Shown: positions 49,029 through 59,889, counted from the stretch's first letter. The stretch: 64,000 bases of DNA from Caldovatus aquaticus (GCF_019458025.1 NZ_JAHZUY010000003.1:121709-185708), one strand, 5' to 3'. Notes: generated by a model not told the origin, from the letters alone. Numbers and translations are program-made.

Positions 49029-49940
49029 TCAGCCGGCGGCCGGCACGCCCGCCATCCGGCCGGCCGGCGCCGGCGCGCCCGGCGCCCATGTTCCCGGGCC
49101 CGCCGCCGCTGGCGGCACCGGCGCATAGGCGGTGCGCTCGCCAGGGATCGGCCGGAACCGGTCGGTCAGCCCCAGCACCGTCTCGGCCCCCCCCAGATAG
49201 AGCACGCCATCCGGCGCGAGCTGGCCCGCCAGCGCCTCCAGCACCGCCGTCTTGGTCGGCGCGTCGAAATAGATCAGCACGTTGCGGCAGAGGATCACGT
49301 CGAACCGGCCGAGCGGGCGCGGGTCGGAGAGCAGGTTGAACTCCTCGAACCGCACCACGGCGCGCAGCTCCGGCGCGATGCGCCAGCGCCCGTCGCCCTC
49401 CGGCCGGAAATGCCGCACGAGGAGCTGCACCGGCAGGCCGCGCTGCACCTCGAACTGGCTGTAGAGGCCCTCCCGCGCCCGCGCCAGGACCTCGCGCGCG
49501 ATGTCGGTGCCGAGGATCTCGATGCGCGGTGGGGCTGCGCCGCGCCAGGTCGCCGGATCGGCGGCGAGCATCGCCACCGAATAGGCCTCCTGCCCGGTCG
49601 AGCAGGCCGCCGACCAGATCCGCAGCGGCTGCCCCGCCGGGCGCGCGGCGGCCAGGCGCGGCAGCATCTGCCGCAGGTGGTCGAACGGCCAGCCGTCGCG
49701 GAAGAACGAGGATTCGTGGGTGGTCAGCGCCTCCACCACCTCGCGCGCGAGCGCCTCCGTCGCGGCGGACGCGCCGCCGCGCAGCCGCGCGGCGAGTGCA
49801 TCGAGCGAGGCGAGGCCCGTGCGCGCGAGCAGCGGGGCGAGCCGCGTCTCGAGCATGTAGGCCTTGTCCGGCGTCAGGACGATGCCGGAGCGTGCCTTCA
49901 CCAGCGCGGCCAGGAAGCCGAGGCTCTCCGCTCGGGTCAT
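49029..49940 (-). CDS. cheR: Chemotaxis protein methyltransferase CheR
   Basis: SAM-dependent methylation of chemoreceptor glutamates, 303 residues. N-terminal helical domain (FLAALVKARSGIVLTPDKAY). Rossmann domain with RIWSAACSTGQEAYSVAM (SAM site), RIEILGTDIAREVL and FDVILCRNVLIYFD. The Pro/Ala/Gly-rich C-terminal tail is unstructured. ATG at 49940 overlaps the cheB stop as ATGA. No receptor gene lies in this window. Confidence 0.95.
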   Translation of the reverse strand: MTRAESLGFLAALVKARSGIVLTPDKAYMLETRLAPLLARTGLASLDALAARLRGGASAATEALAREVVEALTTHESSFFRDGWPFDHLRQMLPRLAAARPAGQPLRIWSAACSTGQEAYSVAMLAADPATWRGAAPPRIEILGTDIAREVLARAREGLYSQFEVQRGLPVQLLVRHFRPEGDGRWRIAPELRAVVRFEEFNLLSDPRPLGRFDVILCRNVLIYFDAPTKTAVLEALAGQLAPDGVLYLGGAETVLGLTDRFRPIPGERTAYAPVPPAAAGPGTWAPGAPAPAGRMAGVPAAG

Positions 49941-51286
49941 GCGCCCCGGCTCCCCCGGCCGGGGAACGCGGCGACGATCCGCTCGGCCAGCAGCTCGGGG
50001 GGCGCCAGCGCCTGGGCCAGTCCGGCCCGCGCCACCGCCCCGGGCATGCCCCAGACCACCGAGGAGGCCTCGTCCTGCGCCACCACCCGGCCGCCCGCTG
50101 CGGCGACCGCGCGGCAACCGGCCAGCCCGTCCTGTCCCATGCCGGTCAGCACCACCGCCAGGACCCGCGCCCCCCCGCAGGCAGCGACCGCACTGCGCAG
50201 CAGCGGGTCCAGCGCGGGGCGGCAGAAATTCTCCGGCGGCCCGTCGGACAGCCGGGCGCGCAGCACGCCCTCCGCCCCGGCCTCGACCAGCAGATGACGG
50301 TCGCCCGGGGCGAGATAGAGCCGGCCCGGCTGCAGCGCCTCCCCTTCGCGCGCCTCCGCCGCGGGCGGGCCGCCGAGCCGGTCGAGGTGGTCGGCGAGCA
50401 TCGTGGTGAAGCCGGCCGGCATGTGCTGGACCACCAGCAGCGGCACCGGCAGCCCCGCGGGCAGTCGGCGTACCAGCGTCGCCAGCGCCTGGGGGCCGCC
50501 CGTCGAGGCGCCGACCACCACGACGCGCGGCGCCACTGCGGGGACCATGCCGGGCGCCGCATCGCGGGACGGCGGGAACTGCGTCCGGGGAGGGCGGGTG
50601 CCCTCCGGCAGGGAACGGCCCCCGATCGGGACCGGGCCCCAGCGGCGCATGGCCGGCGCCCGGGACGCGGGCGCTCCGCCTGCGTCGAGCCGGACGGGAT
50701 CGGGCGCGGCGGCCCCGCCCTCCGCCGCGCCCGCCCCGCATCCGGCCGGGCCGGGCGCCGGCCCGAGGGCCGCGCTTCGAGGTCCGGCCGGGACACCCTC
50801 TTGTGGCGGCGGCGCGAGGGGCGCCGTGCGTCGCCGCCGGATCCGCGCCCAACCCTTAACCTTCTCCAGCAACTCGGCGCGGAACACCGGGTCGCTCAGG
50901 CCGCCGCCGGCGGCGCTCGGCTTCGGCAGGTAGTCCGACGCGCCGGCGCGCAGCGCCGCCATCGCCGCCGCCGCGCCGCGCTGGGTCAGGGCGCTGGCGA
51001 CGATCACCACCGGCCGCAGCTCCGCCGGCTGGCGCAGCAGCAGCGGCAGTGCCGTCATGCCGTCCATCACCGGCATCTCCAGGTCGAGCAGCACCACCTC
51101 CGGCCGCGCCTCGGGCAGGGCGGCGAGCGCCGCCCGCCCGTCGCCGACCCGCGCCACGACGCGGATCGCCGGATCGGCCTGCAGCACCCGCGCGAGGAAG
51201 CCGCGGACCGTGGCGCTGTCGTCGCACAGCATGACCCGCACCGGGGCCGCGAGATCCGCTGCGCCGGCCGTGGCGGCGGCGCTCAT
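49937..51286 (-). CDS. cheB: Chemotaxis response regulator/methylesterase CheB
   Basis: Protein-glutamate methylesterase, 449 residues, about 90 longer than usual. Receiver domain: VRVMLCDDSATVRGFLARVL, phospho-Asp in VVLLDLEMPVMDGM. A long Ala/Pro/Arg linker spans residues ~150-260. The esterase domain carries the triad in VVGASTGGPQAL (Ser), LVVQHMPAGFT (His) and VVLTGMGQDGL (Asp). ATG at 51286 overlaps the cheY stop by four bases. The extended linker is the only oddity. Confidence 0.95.
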   Translation of the reverse strand: MSAAATAGAADLAAPVRVMLCDDSATVRGFLARVLQADPAIRVVARVGDGRAALAALPEARPEVVLLDLEMPVMDGMTALPLLLRQPAELRPVVIVASALTQRGAAAAMAALRAGASDYLPKPSAAGGGLSDPVFRAELLEKVKGWARIRRRRTAPLAPPPQEGVPAGPRSAALGPAPGPAGCGAGAAEGGAAAPDPVRLDAGGAPASRAPAMRRWGPVPIGGRSLPEGTRPPRTQFPPSRDAAPGMVPAVAPRVVVVGASTGGPQALATLVRRLPAGLPVPLLVVQHMPAGFTTMLADHLDRLGGPPAAEAREGEALQPGRLYLAPGDRHLLVEAGAEGVLRARLSDGPPENFCRPALDPLLRSAVAACGGARVLAVVLTGMGQDGLAGCRAVAAAGGRVVAQDEASSVVWGMPGAVARAGLAQALAPPELLAERIVAAFPGRGSRGA

Positions 51287-51717
51287 GCGCCCCCACCGGG
51301 CGGGGCGACCAGGCCGAGCCGGGCCAGCTTGCCACCGAGGATCTCGGCGTCGAAGGGCTTCATCACGTATTCCTGCGCGCCGGCCTCGAGCGCCTCCACG
51401 ATGCGCGCCAGCGCGGATTCGGCCGTGCACAGCACGACGACCGGACGCCCGGGCCCGAACTCGGCACGCGCCTGGCGGAGAAAGGCCATGCCGTCCATCC
51501 CCGGCATGTTCCAGTCGAGCAGCACCGCGTCGGGCAGGCTCGCGCGGCAGGCGGCGAGCGCCTGCGCGCCGTCCTCCGCCTCACGCACCGCGAGGCCGAG
51601 TTCCTCGAGGATGCGCCGCGCGGCACGGCGCACCATCGCGCTGTCGTCCACCACGAGGCAGCTCCGTCGCGATGGCGCGCCTTCCACCGCCCCGCCCCCT
51701 TCCGCGCGCATGCCCAT
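51283..51717 (-). CDS. cheY: CheY-like response regulator
   Basis: Single receiver domain, 144 residues, with a ~20-residue N-terminal extension. SCLVVDDSAMVRRAARRIL (acidic pair), phospho-Asp in VLLDWNMPGMDGMAFL, Thr in VVVLCTAES and the conserved Lys in EYVMKPFDAEIL. Position inside the chemotaxis operon makes the motor-binding CheY role likely. ATG 51717 or 51711. It follows cheW by 12 bases and overlaps cheB. Confidence 0.92.
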   Translation of the reverse strand: MGMRAEGGGAVEGAPSRRSCLVVDDSAMVRRAARRILEELGLAVREAEDGAQALAACRASLPDAVLLDWNMPGMDGMAFLRQARAEFGPGRPVVVLCTAESALARIVEALEAGAQEYVMKPFDAEILGGKLARLGLVAPPGGGA

Positions 51718-51729
51718 TCCCGCCCGCGC

Positions 51730-52233
51730 TCAGCGGATCGCCAGCACGCGTTCGACCTCGAGCACGATCAGGAGGCGCCCATCCTCGCGGTGCACGCCGC
51801 GCGAGATCTCGCGCCACAGCGGATCGAGCGTCGGCGGGTTGGGCGCGAAGCCCTCGCGCGGTAGGGGCATCACCTCGCCCACCGCGTCGGCGAGCAGGGC
51901 ATAGAGTTCGCCCTGCTGCTCGACGACGACGTTCATCGCCGCCTCGCCGGGCTCGCGCGGCGGCAGGCCGAGGCGACGGCGCAGGTCGACCGCGGTGACG
52001 ATCCGCCCGCGCAGGTTGAGGCTGCCCGCCACTTCGGGCGGGGCGAGAGGGATGCGCGTGATCGCCTGCGTCGCAAGCACGTCGCGCACCGCGAGCACCG
52101 GCACGGCGCAGGACTGGCCGGCGACGGTGAGGGTGAGGAAGATCTCCTCCCCGCCGCGCTCGGCGAGCACAAGGGCCGGCGGCGGCCCGGACGCGGCGGC
52201 ACGCGGCGGCGCGGGTGTCGTCATGGTCTGCAT
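51730..52233 (-). CDS. cheW: Chemotaxis coupling protein CheW
   Basis: Adaptor linking receptors to CheA, 167 residues. CheW fold visible from residue ~30: EIFLTLTVAGQSCAVPVLAV, RDVLATQAITRIPLAPPEV, GSLNLRGRIVTAVDLRRRLG (core motif) and a final strand LLIVLEVERVLAI. The N-terminal ~25 residues are Pro/Ala-rich. ATG at 52233. In line with cheY, cheB and cheR downstream; cheA upstream with a 100-base spacer. Confidence 0.94.
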   Translation of the reverse strand: MQTMTTPAPPRAAASGPPPALVLAERGGEEIFLTLTVAGQSCAVPVLAVRDVLATQAITRIPLAPPEVAGSLNLRGRIVTAVDLRRRLGLPPREPGEAAMNVVVEQQGELYALLADAVGEVMPLPREGFAPNPPTLDPLWREISRGVHREDGRLLIVLEVERVLAIR

Positions 52234-52335
52234 GGGTCGACGCCTTTCGCGGGACGGATCGTCATGGCCTGCATCGGCAACTGGCGAGCGGCATGCGCCC
52301 CGCCGGAGCGGGGCGCCTGGCCTGGCGCCGGCCGG

Positions 52336-55029
52336 TCACGCCGCGTGCCCCTCCTCGCCCGGAGGGTCGGCCGCGGCGAGCGCGACCGGCGGCGCGAGGC
52401 ATTCGCGCAGGGAGGCGAGCAGCGCCTCGCGGTCGTACTTGCCGACGTAGTCGGTGAAGCCCGCGGCGCGGCCGCGCGCCGCGTCGGCCGGATCGGCCCG
52501 GGCGGTGAGCGCGATCATCGGCAGCCGTGCCCACGGACCGCCGCCGCGCACCGCCTGCGCGAATGCGAAGCCGTCCATCTCCGGCATCTCGATGTCGGAG
52601 ACGATCGCCTCGAACATCGCGCCCGCCTCGCGCAGCTTCAGCGCCTGCAGCGGCGATCCCACCGCCGTCACGGCGTAGCCCGCGGCGGCGAGGGCGGGAA
52701 CGACGAGGTGCTGGAAGAAGGCGCTGTCCTCCACCAGCAGGAGGCGCGGGCCCACCGCGTGGCGCGCGCCGCCCTCCGCGCCGGCGGGCGGAGCGGCGAA
52801 CCAGTCCTCCCCGGCCTGGCGCAGCCACCACGCGGTGTCGATCACGTCCGTCACCCTGCCCTGGAGGACCGCGCTGCCGAGATAGCCGGGGCGCTGCGCC
52901 GGGCCGCGCTCGATCCGCAGCGGCTCCTCCACCACGTCGAGGATCTCGTCCACCATCAGGCCCATGGCGCGGTCGCGATCGTTGAACACCAGCACCGCCT
53001 GGCGTCCGCCGCCGTGCGCCGTCTCCGCAGGCCAGCCGCCGGCAGAGAGCGGCACCAGCGGCATCAGCCGGCCGCGGTACTGCACCACCGGGACCCCACC
53101 CGAGAGCTCGATCCGCTCGCGCGGGATGTCCTCGAGCCGCGCCACCAGGCCGAGCGGCACCGCCTTCGGCGTCGCCTCGCCGCCGGCACGGAACAGCAGC
53201 ATCGCGGTCTTCGCGTCCGAACGCAGCGCCGCCGTCGCGGCGAGGCCGGCGGCATCCTCCGCCGCGCCGGCCGAGCCGGACTCCTCGCCCGCGCCGTCGC
53301 CGGCGACGCCGGTGGCGCGCGCGATCCCGTTCGGGTCGAGGATCATGATCACGCTGCCGTCGCCGAGGATGGTGTTGCCGGAGAACATCGTCACGTGCCG
53401 CAGGATCGGCGCCACCGGCTTGACCACGATCTCCTCGGTGTCGAACACGCGGTCCACGATGATGCCGAAGACCCGCGCGCCGACCTGGGTGACGACGACG
53501 AATCGCTCCTCGGCCGCGGCGTCCGTCCCCCGAGGACGCTCCAGGCGCAACAGGTCGGCGAGCGAGACCAGCGGCAGCAGCCGGTCGCGCAGGCGCAGCA
53601 CCGGCGCGTCCTTGATCCGCTCGACGCGCGGCGCCTGATGGTCCGTCCCGGCGCCGACGCGCACCAGCTCGACCACGCCGATCTGCGGGATGGCGAAGCG
53701 CTCGCCCGCGGCCTCGACGATCAGCGCCGAGACGATGGCGAGGGTGAGCGGGATCTTGATGGTGAAGGTGGTGCCCTGCCCCTCGCGCGAGCGCAGGTCG
53801 ATCGTGCCGCCGATGCGCTCGACATTGGCCCGCACCACGTCCATCCCGACCCCGCGGCCGGAGACGGCGGTGACCCGGCTCGCGGTGGAGAAGCCGGGGC
53901 GGAAGATGAAGCGCAGGACCTCGCGCTCGCTCATCTGCGCGAGCTCGGCCTCGGTCGCGAGGCCCTGGGCGAGCGCCTTGGCGCGGATCCTCTCGACCGG
54001 CAGGCCGCGCCCGTCGTCGCCTATCTCGAGCACGATCTGCCCGCCCTCGTGGCAGGCGCTGAGCGTGATCCGCCCGGTCTCCGGCTTGCCGGCGGCGCGC
54101 CGTTCCTCCGGCGTCTCGATCCCGTGGTCGGCGCTGTTGCGCACCATGTGCGTCAGCGGGTCGCGGATCAGCTCGAGCACCTGGCGGTCGAGCTCGGTCT
54201 CGGCGCCGCGCATCTCGAGCGCGATCTTCTTGCCGAGCTCGAGGCCGAGGTCGCGCACCAGCCGCGGCAGCTTGGCCCAGGCGTTGCCGATCGGCTGCAT
54301 GCGCGTCTTCATCACCCCTTCCTGCAGGTCGGAGGTGATGTGCGACAGGCGCTGCAACGGCACGGTCAGCGCCGAATCGCCCTGGGCGCGGGCGAGCTGG
54401 AGGAGCTGGTTGCGCGTCAGCACCAGCTCGCTCACCAGCATCATCAGGTCCTCGAGCACGTCCACCGAGACGCGGATGGTCTGCGGCGCACCGCCCGCCG
54501 CGGGGCCGGCCGCGGTGGGGCCGGCCGCGGCCGCTGCCGGGGACGGGGCCGGGCCGGAGGCGGCGGCCTCCGGGGCAGGGGCGGCGGCGCCCCCGGCCTC
54601 CGGCGCGGCGTCCTCGGCGGCCGGCGGCGCGGCCCGGGCCGCGGCGGGCGCCTCGCCCTCCGCCGCGGCGTCGAGGGCTGCGATCAGCGCGGCGTCATCG
54701 CCCGGCGGCTCGGCGCCGCTCGCCTCCAGCCCGGCGACGATCGCCCGGATGGCGTCGAGCGCCCGCAGGATCAGGCTGATCCCGTCCTGCGTCACCGCCA
54801 GCGTGCCGTCGCGGTAGCGGCCGAGCACGTTCTCCGCCGCGTGCGCCACCTTCTCGAGCCGCGCGAGGCCGAGGAAGCCGCAGGTGCCCTTGATCGTGTG
54901 CACGAGGCGGAAGATCTCGGACAGGGTCGGCCGGTCGTCCGGCGCGCGCTCCAGGCGGAGCAGCGCGGCGTCGAGCGCGATCAGCCCCTCGTGCGTCTCG
55001 GTCAGGAAGTCGGCGAGCAGATCGTCCAT
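52336..55029 (-). CDS. cheA: Hybrid chemotaxis histidine kinase CheA with second CheW-like domain and receiver
   Basis: 897 residues, larger than standard CheA (~650). P1 Hpt with phospho-His44 in FRLVHTIKGTCGFLGL. An Ala/Pro linker at ~125-190 stands where P2 would be, and no P2 is visible. P3 dimerisation VLEDLMMLVSELVLTRNQLL. P4 kinase: HMVRNSADHGIE (N box), EIGDDGRGLP, SGRGVGMDVVRANV. P5 CheW domain to ~580. A second CheW-like segment ~610-735 (AMLLFRAGGEATPKAVP). C-terminal receiver with LLLVEDSAFFQHLV, phospho-Asp in AIVSDIEMPEMDGF, and a Lys in YVGKYDREA. ATG at 55029. Confidence 0.93.
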   Translation of the reverse strand: MDDLLADFLTETHEGLIALDAALLRLERAPDDRPTLSEIFRLVHTIKGTCGFLGLARLEKVAHAAENVLGRYRDGTLAVTQDGISLILRALDAIRAIVAGLEASGAEPPGDDAALIAALDAAAEGEAPAAARAAPPAAEDAAPEAGGAAAPAPEAAASGPAPSPAAAAAGPTAAGPAAGGAPQTIRVSVDVLEDLMMLVSELVLTRNQLLQLARAQGDSALTVPLQRLSHITSDLQEGVMKTRMQPIGNAWAKLPRLVRDLGLELGKKIALEMRGAETELDRQVLELIRDPLTHMVRNSADHGIETPEERRAAGKPETGRITLSACHEGGQIVLEIGDDGRGLPVERIRAKALAQGLATEAELAQMSEREVLRFIFRPGFSTASRVTAVSGRGVGMDVVRANVERIGGTIDLRSREGQGTTFTIKIPLTLAIVSALIVEAAGERFAIPQIGVVELVRVGAGTDHQAPRVERIKDAPVLRLRDRLLPLVSLADLLRLERPRGTDAAAEERFVVVTQVGARVFGIIVDRVFDTEEIVVKPVAPILRHVTMFSGNTILGDGSVIMILDPNGIARATGVAGDGAGEESGSAGAAEDAAGLAATAALRSDAKTAMLLFRAGGEATPKAVPLGLVARLEDIPRERIELSGGVPVVQYRGRLMPLVPLSAGGWPAETAHGGGRQAVLVFNDRDRAMGLMVDEILDVVEEPLRIERGPAQRPGYLGSAVLQGRVTDVIDTAWWLRQAGEDWFAAPPAGAEGGARHAVGPRLLLVEDSAFFQHLVVPALAAAGYAVTAVGSPLQALKLREAGAMFEAIVSDIEMPEMDGFAFAQAVRGGGPWARLPMIALTARADPADAARGRAAGFTDYVGKYDREALLASLRECLAPPVALAAADPPGEEGHAA

Positions 55030-55134
55030 CGCGCCCCCGCGGCATCGCGTCGGTCGGTCACCGCACCAGGATGCGGGCGGGGGAAGAAGATTCGGTAAAG
55101 CCGGCGCGGCGGCCGGCCGGTGCCGCGCGCGGCG

Positions 55135-55776
55135 TCAGGGCCCGGCCGGTGGCGCCGGCCCGATCAGCAGCGGCGCCGGCCCGGCCGCGCGCGGACCGCC
55201 GAGGCCGAGCGCGACCGGCACCTTGAGGTCGGCGGCCAGCGCCGCCAGCACCGGCGCCCGCACCCCGCGCAGCCCGACCGCGAGCGCAGGATCGAGCCCC
55301 CCGGCGGCGAGCGCCGCCGCGAGGCCCGGCGGCCAAGCCGCACCTTCGCCCTCCGGCCGCACCATCAGCACCTCCGCCGGATCGCCGCCGAGCAGGATCG
55401 TGCCGCCGCGCGGCAGGGCGTCGCCCGCGAGCAGCAGGGCGTTCAGCAGGACCTGCGCCAGCGGCGCGGGAAACACCGCCGCCTGCGGCGCGAGGCCGTC
55501 GGCCAGCACGATGCGTGCCCGCCCCCCCGCCACCTGCCCGTCGAGCAGGGCCAGCAATTCGGCCAGCGAGGTGTCGCCAAGCCCGCCGCCCCAGGCGGCG
55601 CGGAACAGGGTGAGGCGCAGGCGCAACGCCGCCGCCCCCTCCTGCGCCACCGCGAGCGCCTCTTCCGACCCGGCGCCGAGCAGGGACAGGGCGCCCTCCA
55701 CCGTCCCGGCGGGTCCGCCGAGATCATGGCAGATGCGGGCGGCGACGAGCTGGGCGAGGCGGAAGCGCTGCGGCAT
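55135..55776 (-). CDS. chpT: ChpT-like histidine phosphotransferase
   Basis: 213 residues. LAQLVAARICHDLGGPAGTVEGALSLL matches the phospho-acceptor helix of ChpT (CHDL with the phospho-His). RLRLTLFRAAWG follows as in the DUF2328/HPTransfase family, and a degenerate ATPase-like C-terminal domain contains LAQVLLNALLLAG. ChpT relays phosphate from CckA to CtrA. Its position just upstream of cheA, 7 kb from ctrA, groups relay and chemotaxis genes. ATG at 55776. The C-terminal end is Gly/Pro-rich. Confidence 0.85.
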   Translation of the reverse strand: MPQRFRLAQLVAARICHDLGGPAGTVEGALSLLGAGSEEALAVAQEGAAALRLRLTLFRAAWGGGLGDTSLAELLALLDGQVAGGRARIVLADGLAPQAAVFPAPLAQVLLNALLLAGDALPRGGTILLGGDPAEVLMVRPEGEGAAWPPGLAAALAAGGLDPALAVGLRGVRAPVLAALAADLKVPVALGLGGPRAAGPAPLLIGPAPPAGP

Positions 55777-55872
55777 CGTGCGGTGGTCCTGCGGCGGCGG
55801 GCGCAACGGGCTATGGTTCGTCGAAATGCTGACCGTTCCGTTTCTCACCTCGCTCCCTCCCCCGGAGGCCCC

Positions 55873-56052
55873 GTGCCCGCCCTGATCGAACCCGGCATGC
55901 GCGTCCGCCATTCCGATCGCCCCGATTGGGGAGTCGGGCAGGTGCAGTCGGTGATCGGCGACCGGATCACCGTCAATTTCGAACATGCCGGAAAGGTCTT
56001 GATCAACGCAACGCGGATCAGTCTGCAGATTCTGGACGATTCGGACGCGTGA
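55873..56052 (+). CDS. DUF3553 domain-containing protein
   Basis: 59-residue protein. [20 protein letters not shown] and [18 protein letters not shown] are the complete DUF3553 signature, a small beta-barrel resembling the CarD/UvrD C-terminal (Tudor-like) fold. Found widely in alphaproteobacteria; function not established. GTG start at 55873 preceded by CCGGAGG. The stop overlaps the TSUP permease start (GTGA), indicating translational coupling. Confidence 0.88.
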   Translation: MPALIEPGMRVRHSDRPDWGVGQVQSVIGDRITVNFEHAGKVLINATRISLQILDDSDA

Positions 56053-56804
56053 ACGAGACGCTGCTCGCAATTCGCGACGTCCTGCTCGGCTGGGACGCGG
56101 CGGCAGCCCTGCTCGCCACCGCCATCGCCGGGCTGATGCGGGGCTACGCCGGATTCGGCACCGCGATCCTCCTGTCACCAATATACAGCACCTTGTGGGG
56201 CCCGCGCGCCGGCGTGCCCGTCATGCTGCTCATGGAACTGCTGGTTTCGGTCCAGCTCCTCCCGCGCGCCCTCGGCGACGCCGACCGCCGGGTAGTGCTG
56301 CCGCTGGGCGCCGCCGCGGCCGTGGCGACGCCCGTCGGCGCCTGGGCGCTGCTGAGCGCCGACGGCGAGCTGCTGCGCCGCGTCATCGGTGCCCTGGTAC
56401 TGGCGTTCGGCCTGCTGCTGCTCTCCGGCTGGCGCTATCGCGGGACCCGGCCGCTCGGCCTCAACCTCGCCGTCGGCGCGGCCGCCGGACTGCTCAAGGG
56501 GGCGACCGGGATGAGCGGGCCGCCGGTGATCCTCTACCTGCTGGCCGGGACGGAGGAGGCGCGGCGGCACCGCGCCAACCTTATCCTGTTCTTCGCCCTG
56601 ATCGCCGTGATCTCGGTGGTGGCGCCAGCGCTCGGCGGCCTGCTGGACCGGGCGGTGCTGCTGCGCGCGGCGGTGCTGCTGCCGGTGCTGCTGCTTTCGG
56701 TGCAGATCGGGGCGCGGCTGTTCCCCGTGGTGCCGGTGCGCTGGTACCGCCGGTTCGCGCTGCTGGTGCTGGTCGGGGCGGGCGGGGTCGCGCTCCTCGC
56801 CTGA
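56049..56804 (+). CDS. TSUP (TauE/SafE) family permease
   Basis: Membrane permease of the sulfite-exporter TauE/SafE family, 251 residues, about eight helices. The family motifs are [20 protein letters not shown] in repeat one and [19 protein letters not shown] in repeat two (GxxxGxxGxxGPP). Substrate is likely a small organosulfur or carboxylate anion, not determinable here. GTG start overlaps the DUF3553 stop. moaA follows after 110 bases. Confidence 0.9.
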   Translation: MNETLLAIRDVLLGWDAAAALLATAIAGLMRGYAGFGTAILLSPIYSTLWGPRAGVPVMLLMELLVSVQLLPRALGDADRRVVLPLGAAAAVATPVGAWALLSADGELLRRVIGALVLAFGLLLLSGWRYRGTRPLGLNLAVGAAAGLLKGATGMSGPPVILYLLAGTEEARRHRANLILFFALIAVISVVAPALGGLLDRAVLLRAAVLLPVLLLSVQIGARLFPVVPVRWYRRFALLVLVGAGGVALLA

Positions 56805-56914
56805 CGGGATGCGGCGGCCGGCGGCGGGGCCGCCGCCCCCCGGCGGCAGCGGAGCGGAAATGCCGCAGGGAGGGCTTGCGGGCCGGACCCGGAGGGCCCC
56901 AAATCCCGGACGCC

Positions 56915-57970
<1,056 letters not shown>

Positions 57971-58420
57971 ATGATCCCCGCGCTGCAGGACCTCGCCGCC
58001 CGGCTGACCATTCCCGGGCTGCCCGACTGGGTCGGGCTGGCGCTGCTGCTGCTGCTCGGCCTGCTGGCGCTGGCCTATGTGCTGATGCCGTTCAGCGTGT
58101 TCGGCGTGAAGGGCCGGCTCGATGGCATCGAGGCGCAGCTTGACGAGATCCAGGCCGAGATCCGCGCGCTCGCGCTGCGCCTGGCGGAGCCGCCGGGGCG
58201 GGGCGCGGGACGCCCCGGAGCGGCGGGCGCGGCGGTCGAGGACGATTGGATCGATCCGCCGCCGCAGCCTGCGTCGCGCCGCGACGATTATGTGCCGCCG
58301 CGGGCGCGGCCGCCGATTCCGCCGCCGCCGCACTGGCCCGACGCGCCGCCGCCCCCGCGCGGCGGCCCGGGCGGGGCACGGAGCGAGCCGCGGCTGGACT
58401 GGCCGGGCGGGGAGCGATAG
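57971..58420 (+). CDS. Hypothetical single-pass membrane protein
   Basis: Not recognised. 149 residues. One strong membrane helix (GLALLLLLGLLALAYVLMPF, about 22-41), then a short coiled coil (RLDGIEAQLDEIQAEIRALA), then a Pro/Arg-rich disordered tail of ~85 residues. ATG directly follows the moaA stop, so the two are co-transcribed and probably translationally linked. Similar helix-plus-proline proteins trail moaA in related bacteria, but no function is known to me. Confidence 0.75.
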   Translation: MIPALQDLAARLTIPGLPDWVGLALLLLLGLLALAYVLMPFSVFGVKGRLDGIEAQLDEIQAEIRALALRLAEPPGRGAGRPGAAGAAVEDDWIDPPPQPASRRDDYVPPRARPPIPPPPHWPDAPPPPRGGPGGARSEPRLDWPGGER

Positions 58421-58756
58421 GCGGGCGCGCTTCCTCGGGCCCCCTTCGGACGCGGGCCGGAGAGCCGCCCTTCCCGCGCGGCGGCGATCCTGTCGGGGCT
58501 GATGTTGTCGGCCGCGCCGGGCCGGCGCGGCGGCAGAGCCGGCGGGGGCCTTGCCTCCCTTGCGAGGACGTTCGCGGCGCGGTCGCCTGCACGGCCGACA
58601 TCGGATGATGGCGATGTTCGGCCAGGTGCGCGCGGAGCGAGGCGGCGTTCCGGGAGCGGCCGGGCCGGACGGGCTTCGCGCCGCGCCTGCCGGCAGCCCC
58701 CGGTCTCGATCGTCGAGGCCGGGGCGGTGCGCCGCGGGCGAGGCGGCGGTCCTCCC
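58421..58756. other. Convergent intergenic region with hemF-side hairpin
   Basis: 336 bases between the moaA-linked gene and the convergent hemF. No gene is supported. At 58698-58724 CCCCGGTCTCGA-TCG-TCGAGGCCGGGG forms a 12-bp stem (one G-T pair) with a 3-base loop, 33 bases past the hemF stop. It could end hemF transcription but lacks a U run. Nothing else was seen. Confidence 0.45.
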
Positions 58757-59662
58757 TCACGGCCACTTCGCCTCGGGCGGCAGGCTCATCAGGATCGCCT
58801 CGGCGTTGCCGCCGGTCTTCAGCCCGAACAGCGTGCCGCGGTCGTAGAGCAGGTTGAATTCGACATAGCGGCCGCGGCGGACGAGCTGGTGCTCGCGCTC
58901 CTCTGCCGTCCAGGGCTCGCCCATGCGGCGGCGGACGATCGCCGGGTAGGCGGCGAGGAAGGCCTCGCCGACGTCGCGCACGAAAGCGAAGTCGGCCTCG
59001 AGGCCGTGCCCCGGGGTGCGGTCGCCGAGCCAGTCGAAGAAGATCCCGCCCGCGCCGCGCGGCTCGTTGCGGTGGGGGAGGAAGAAGTACTCGTCGCACC
59101 AGGCCTTGAAGCGCGGGTAGTAGGTCGGGTCGTGGCGATCGCAGGCGGCCTTGAGGGCGGCGTGGAACGCGGCCGCGTCGGCCCGGCTTTCCGGCGAATC
59201 GAGGCGCATCGGGGTGAGGTCGCCGCCGCCGCCGAACCAAGCCCGGGTGGTGACGAGGAAGCGAGTGTTCATGTGCGCCGCGGGCACGCGCGGGCTGCGC
59301 AGGTGCGCGACCAGCGAGACGCCGGTGGCGAAGAAGCGCGGGTCCTCCTCGGCGCCCGGGATCTGGCGGCGGAATTCCGGGGTGAACACGCCGTGCACGG
59401 TCGAGACGTTGACGCCGACCTTCTCGAACACGCGGCCGCCGCGCATCACGCTCATCACGCCGCCGCCGCCGCCGGGACGGTCCCAGGCGGTGCGGACGAA
59501 GCGGCCGGGCGGGAGCGCGGCGAAGGGGCCGGCGTCGCACTCCTCCTCGATCGCTTCGAAGGCGGCGCAGAGCCGGTCGCGCAGCGATTCGAACCAGGCC
59601 CGGGCGGGCGCCGCCAGCGGGTGGTCGGCAGGAGCGGGCGGCTGCGTGGGCGTGGCGGTCAT
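58757..59662 (-). CDS. hemF: Oxygen-dependent coproporphyrinogen III oxidase
   Basis: Haem synthesis: oxidative decarboxylation of coproporphyrinogen III using O2. 301 residues, normal length. Motifs: [71 protein letters not shown] and [23 protein letters not shown] at 59662, with GAGGAG 13 bases upstream. Divergent from the bc1 operon. The presence of the aerobic enzyme fits an oxygen-respiring organism. Confidence 0.97.
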   Translation of the reverse strand: MTATPTQPPAPADHPLAAPARAWFESLRDRLCAAFEAIEEECDAGPFAALPPGRFVRTAWDRPGGGGGVMSVMRGGRVFEKVGVNVSTVHGVFTPEFRRQIPGAEEDPRFFATGVSLVAHLRSPRVPAAHMNTRFLVTTRAWFGGGGDLTPMRLDSPESRADAAAFHAALKAACDRHDPTYYPRFKAWCDEYFFLPHRNEPRGAGGIFFDWLGDRTPGHGLEADFAFVRDVGEAFLAAYPAIVRRRMGEPWTAEEREHQLVRRGRYVEFNLLYDRGTLFGLKTGGNAEAILMSLPPEAKWP

Positions 59663-59889
59663 GGCGTCCGTGCATCTCCTCGGGCGGGCGAGGGGGGCGG
59701 CGGGCGGATTGCCACCCCCCGGAGGTGCCCTTATAAGCGCGCGCGGCGCGGGCGCGGCAGCGCAGGCGGGCCGTTCCGGCGCGGCCGGGGCTGCGATTCG
59801 CGCGGCGCGGTCGTTGTCCGGACGGATACGGTTGGACATGCGGCGGGTCCCGTTGGCGGGACCGGGCCGTCGGTTGGGGACGAAACGGC

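Noticed and set aside
59585..59605. A tRNA T-arm-like string (GGTTCGAATC on the minus strand)
   Set aside because: It lies inside hemF coding sequence and no cloverleaf can be drawn around it.
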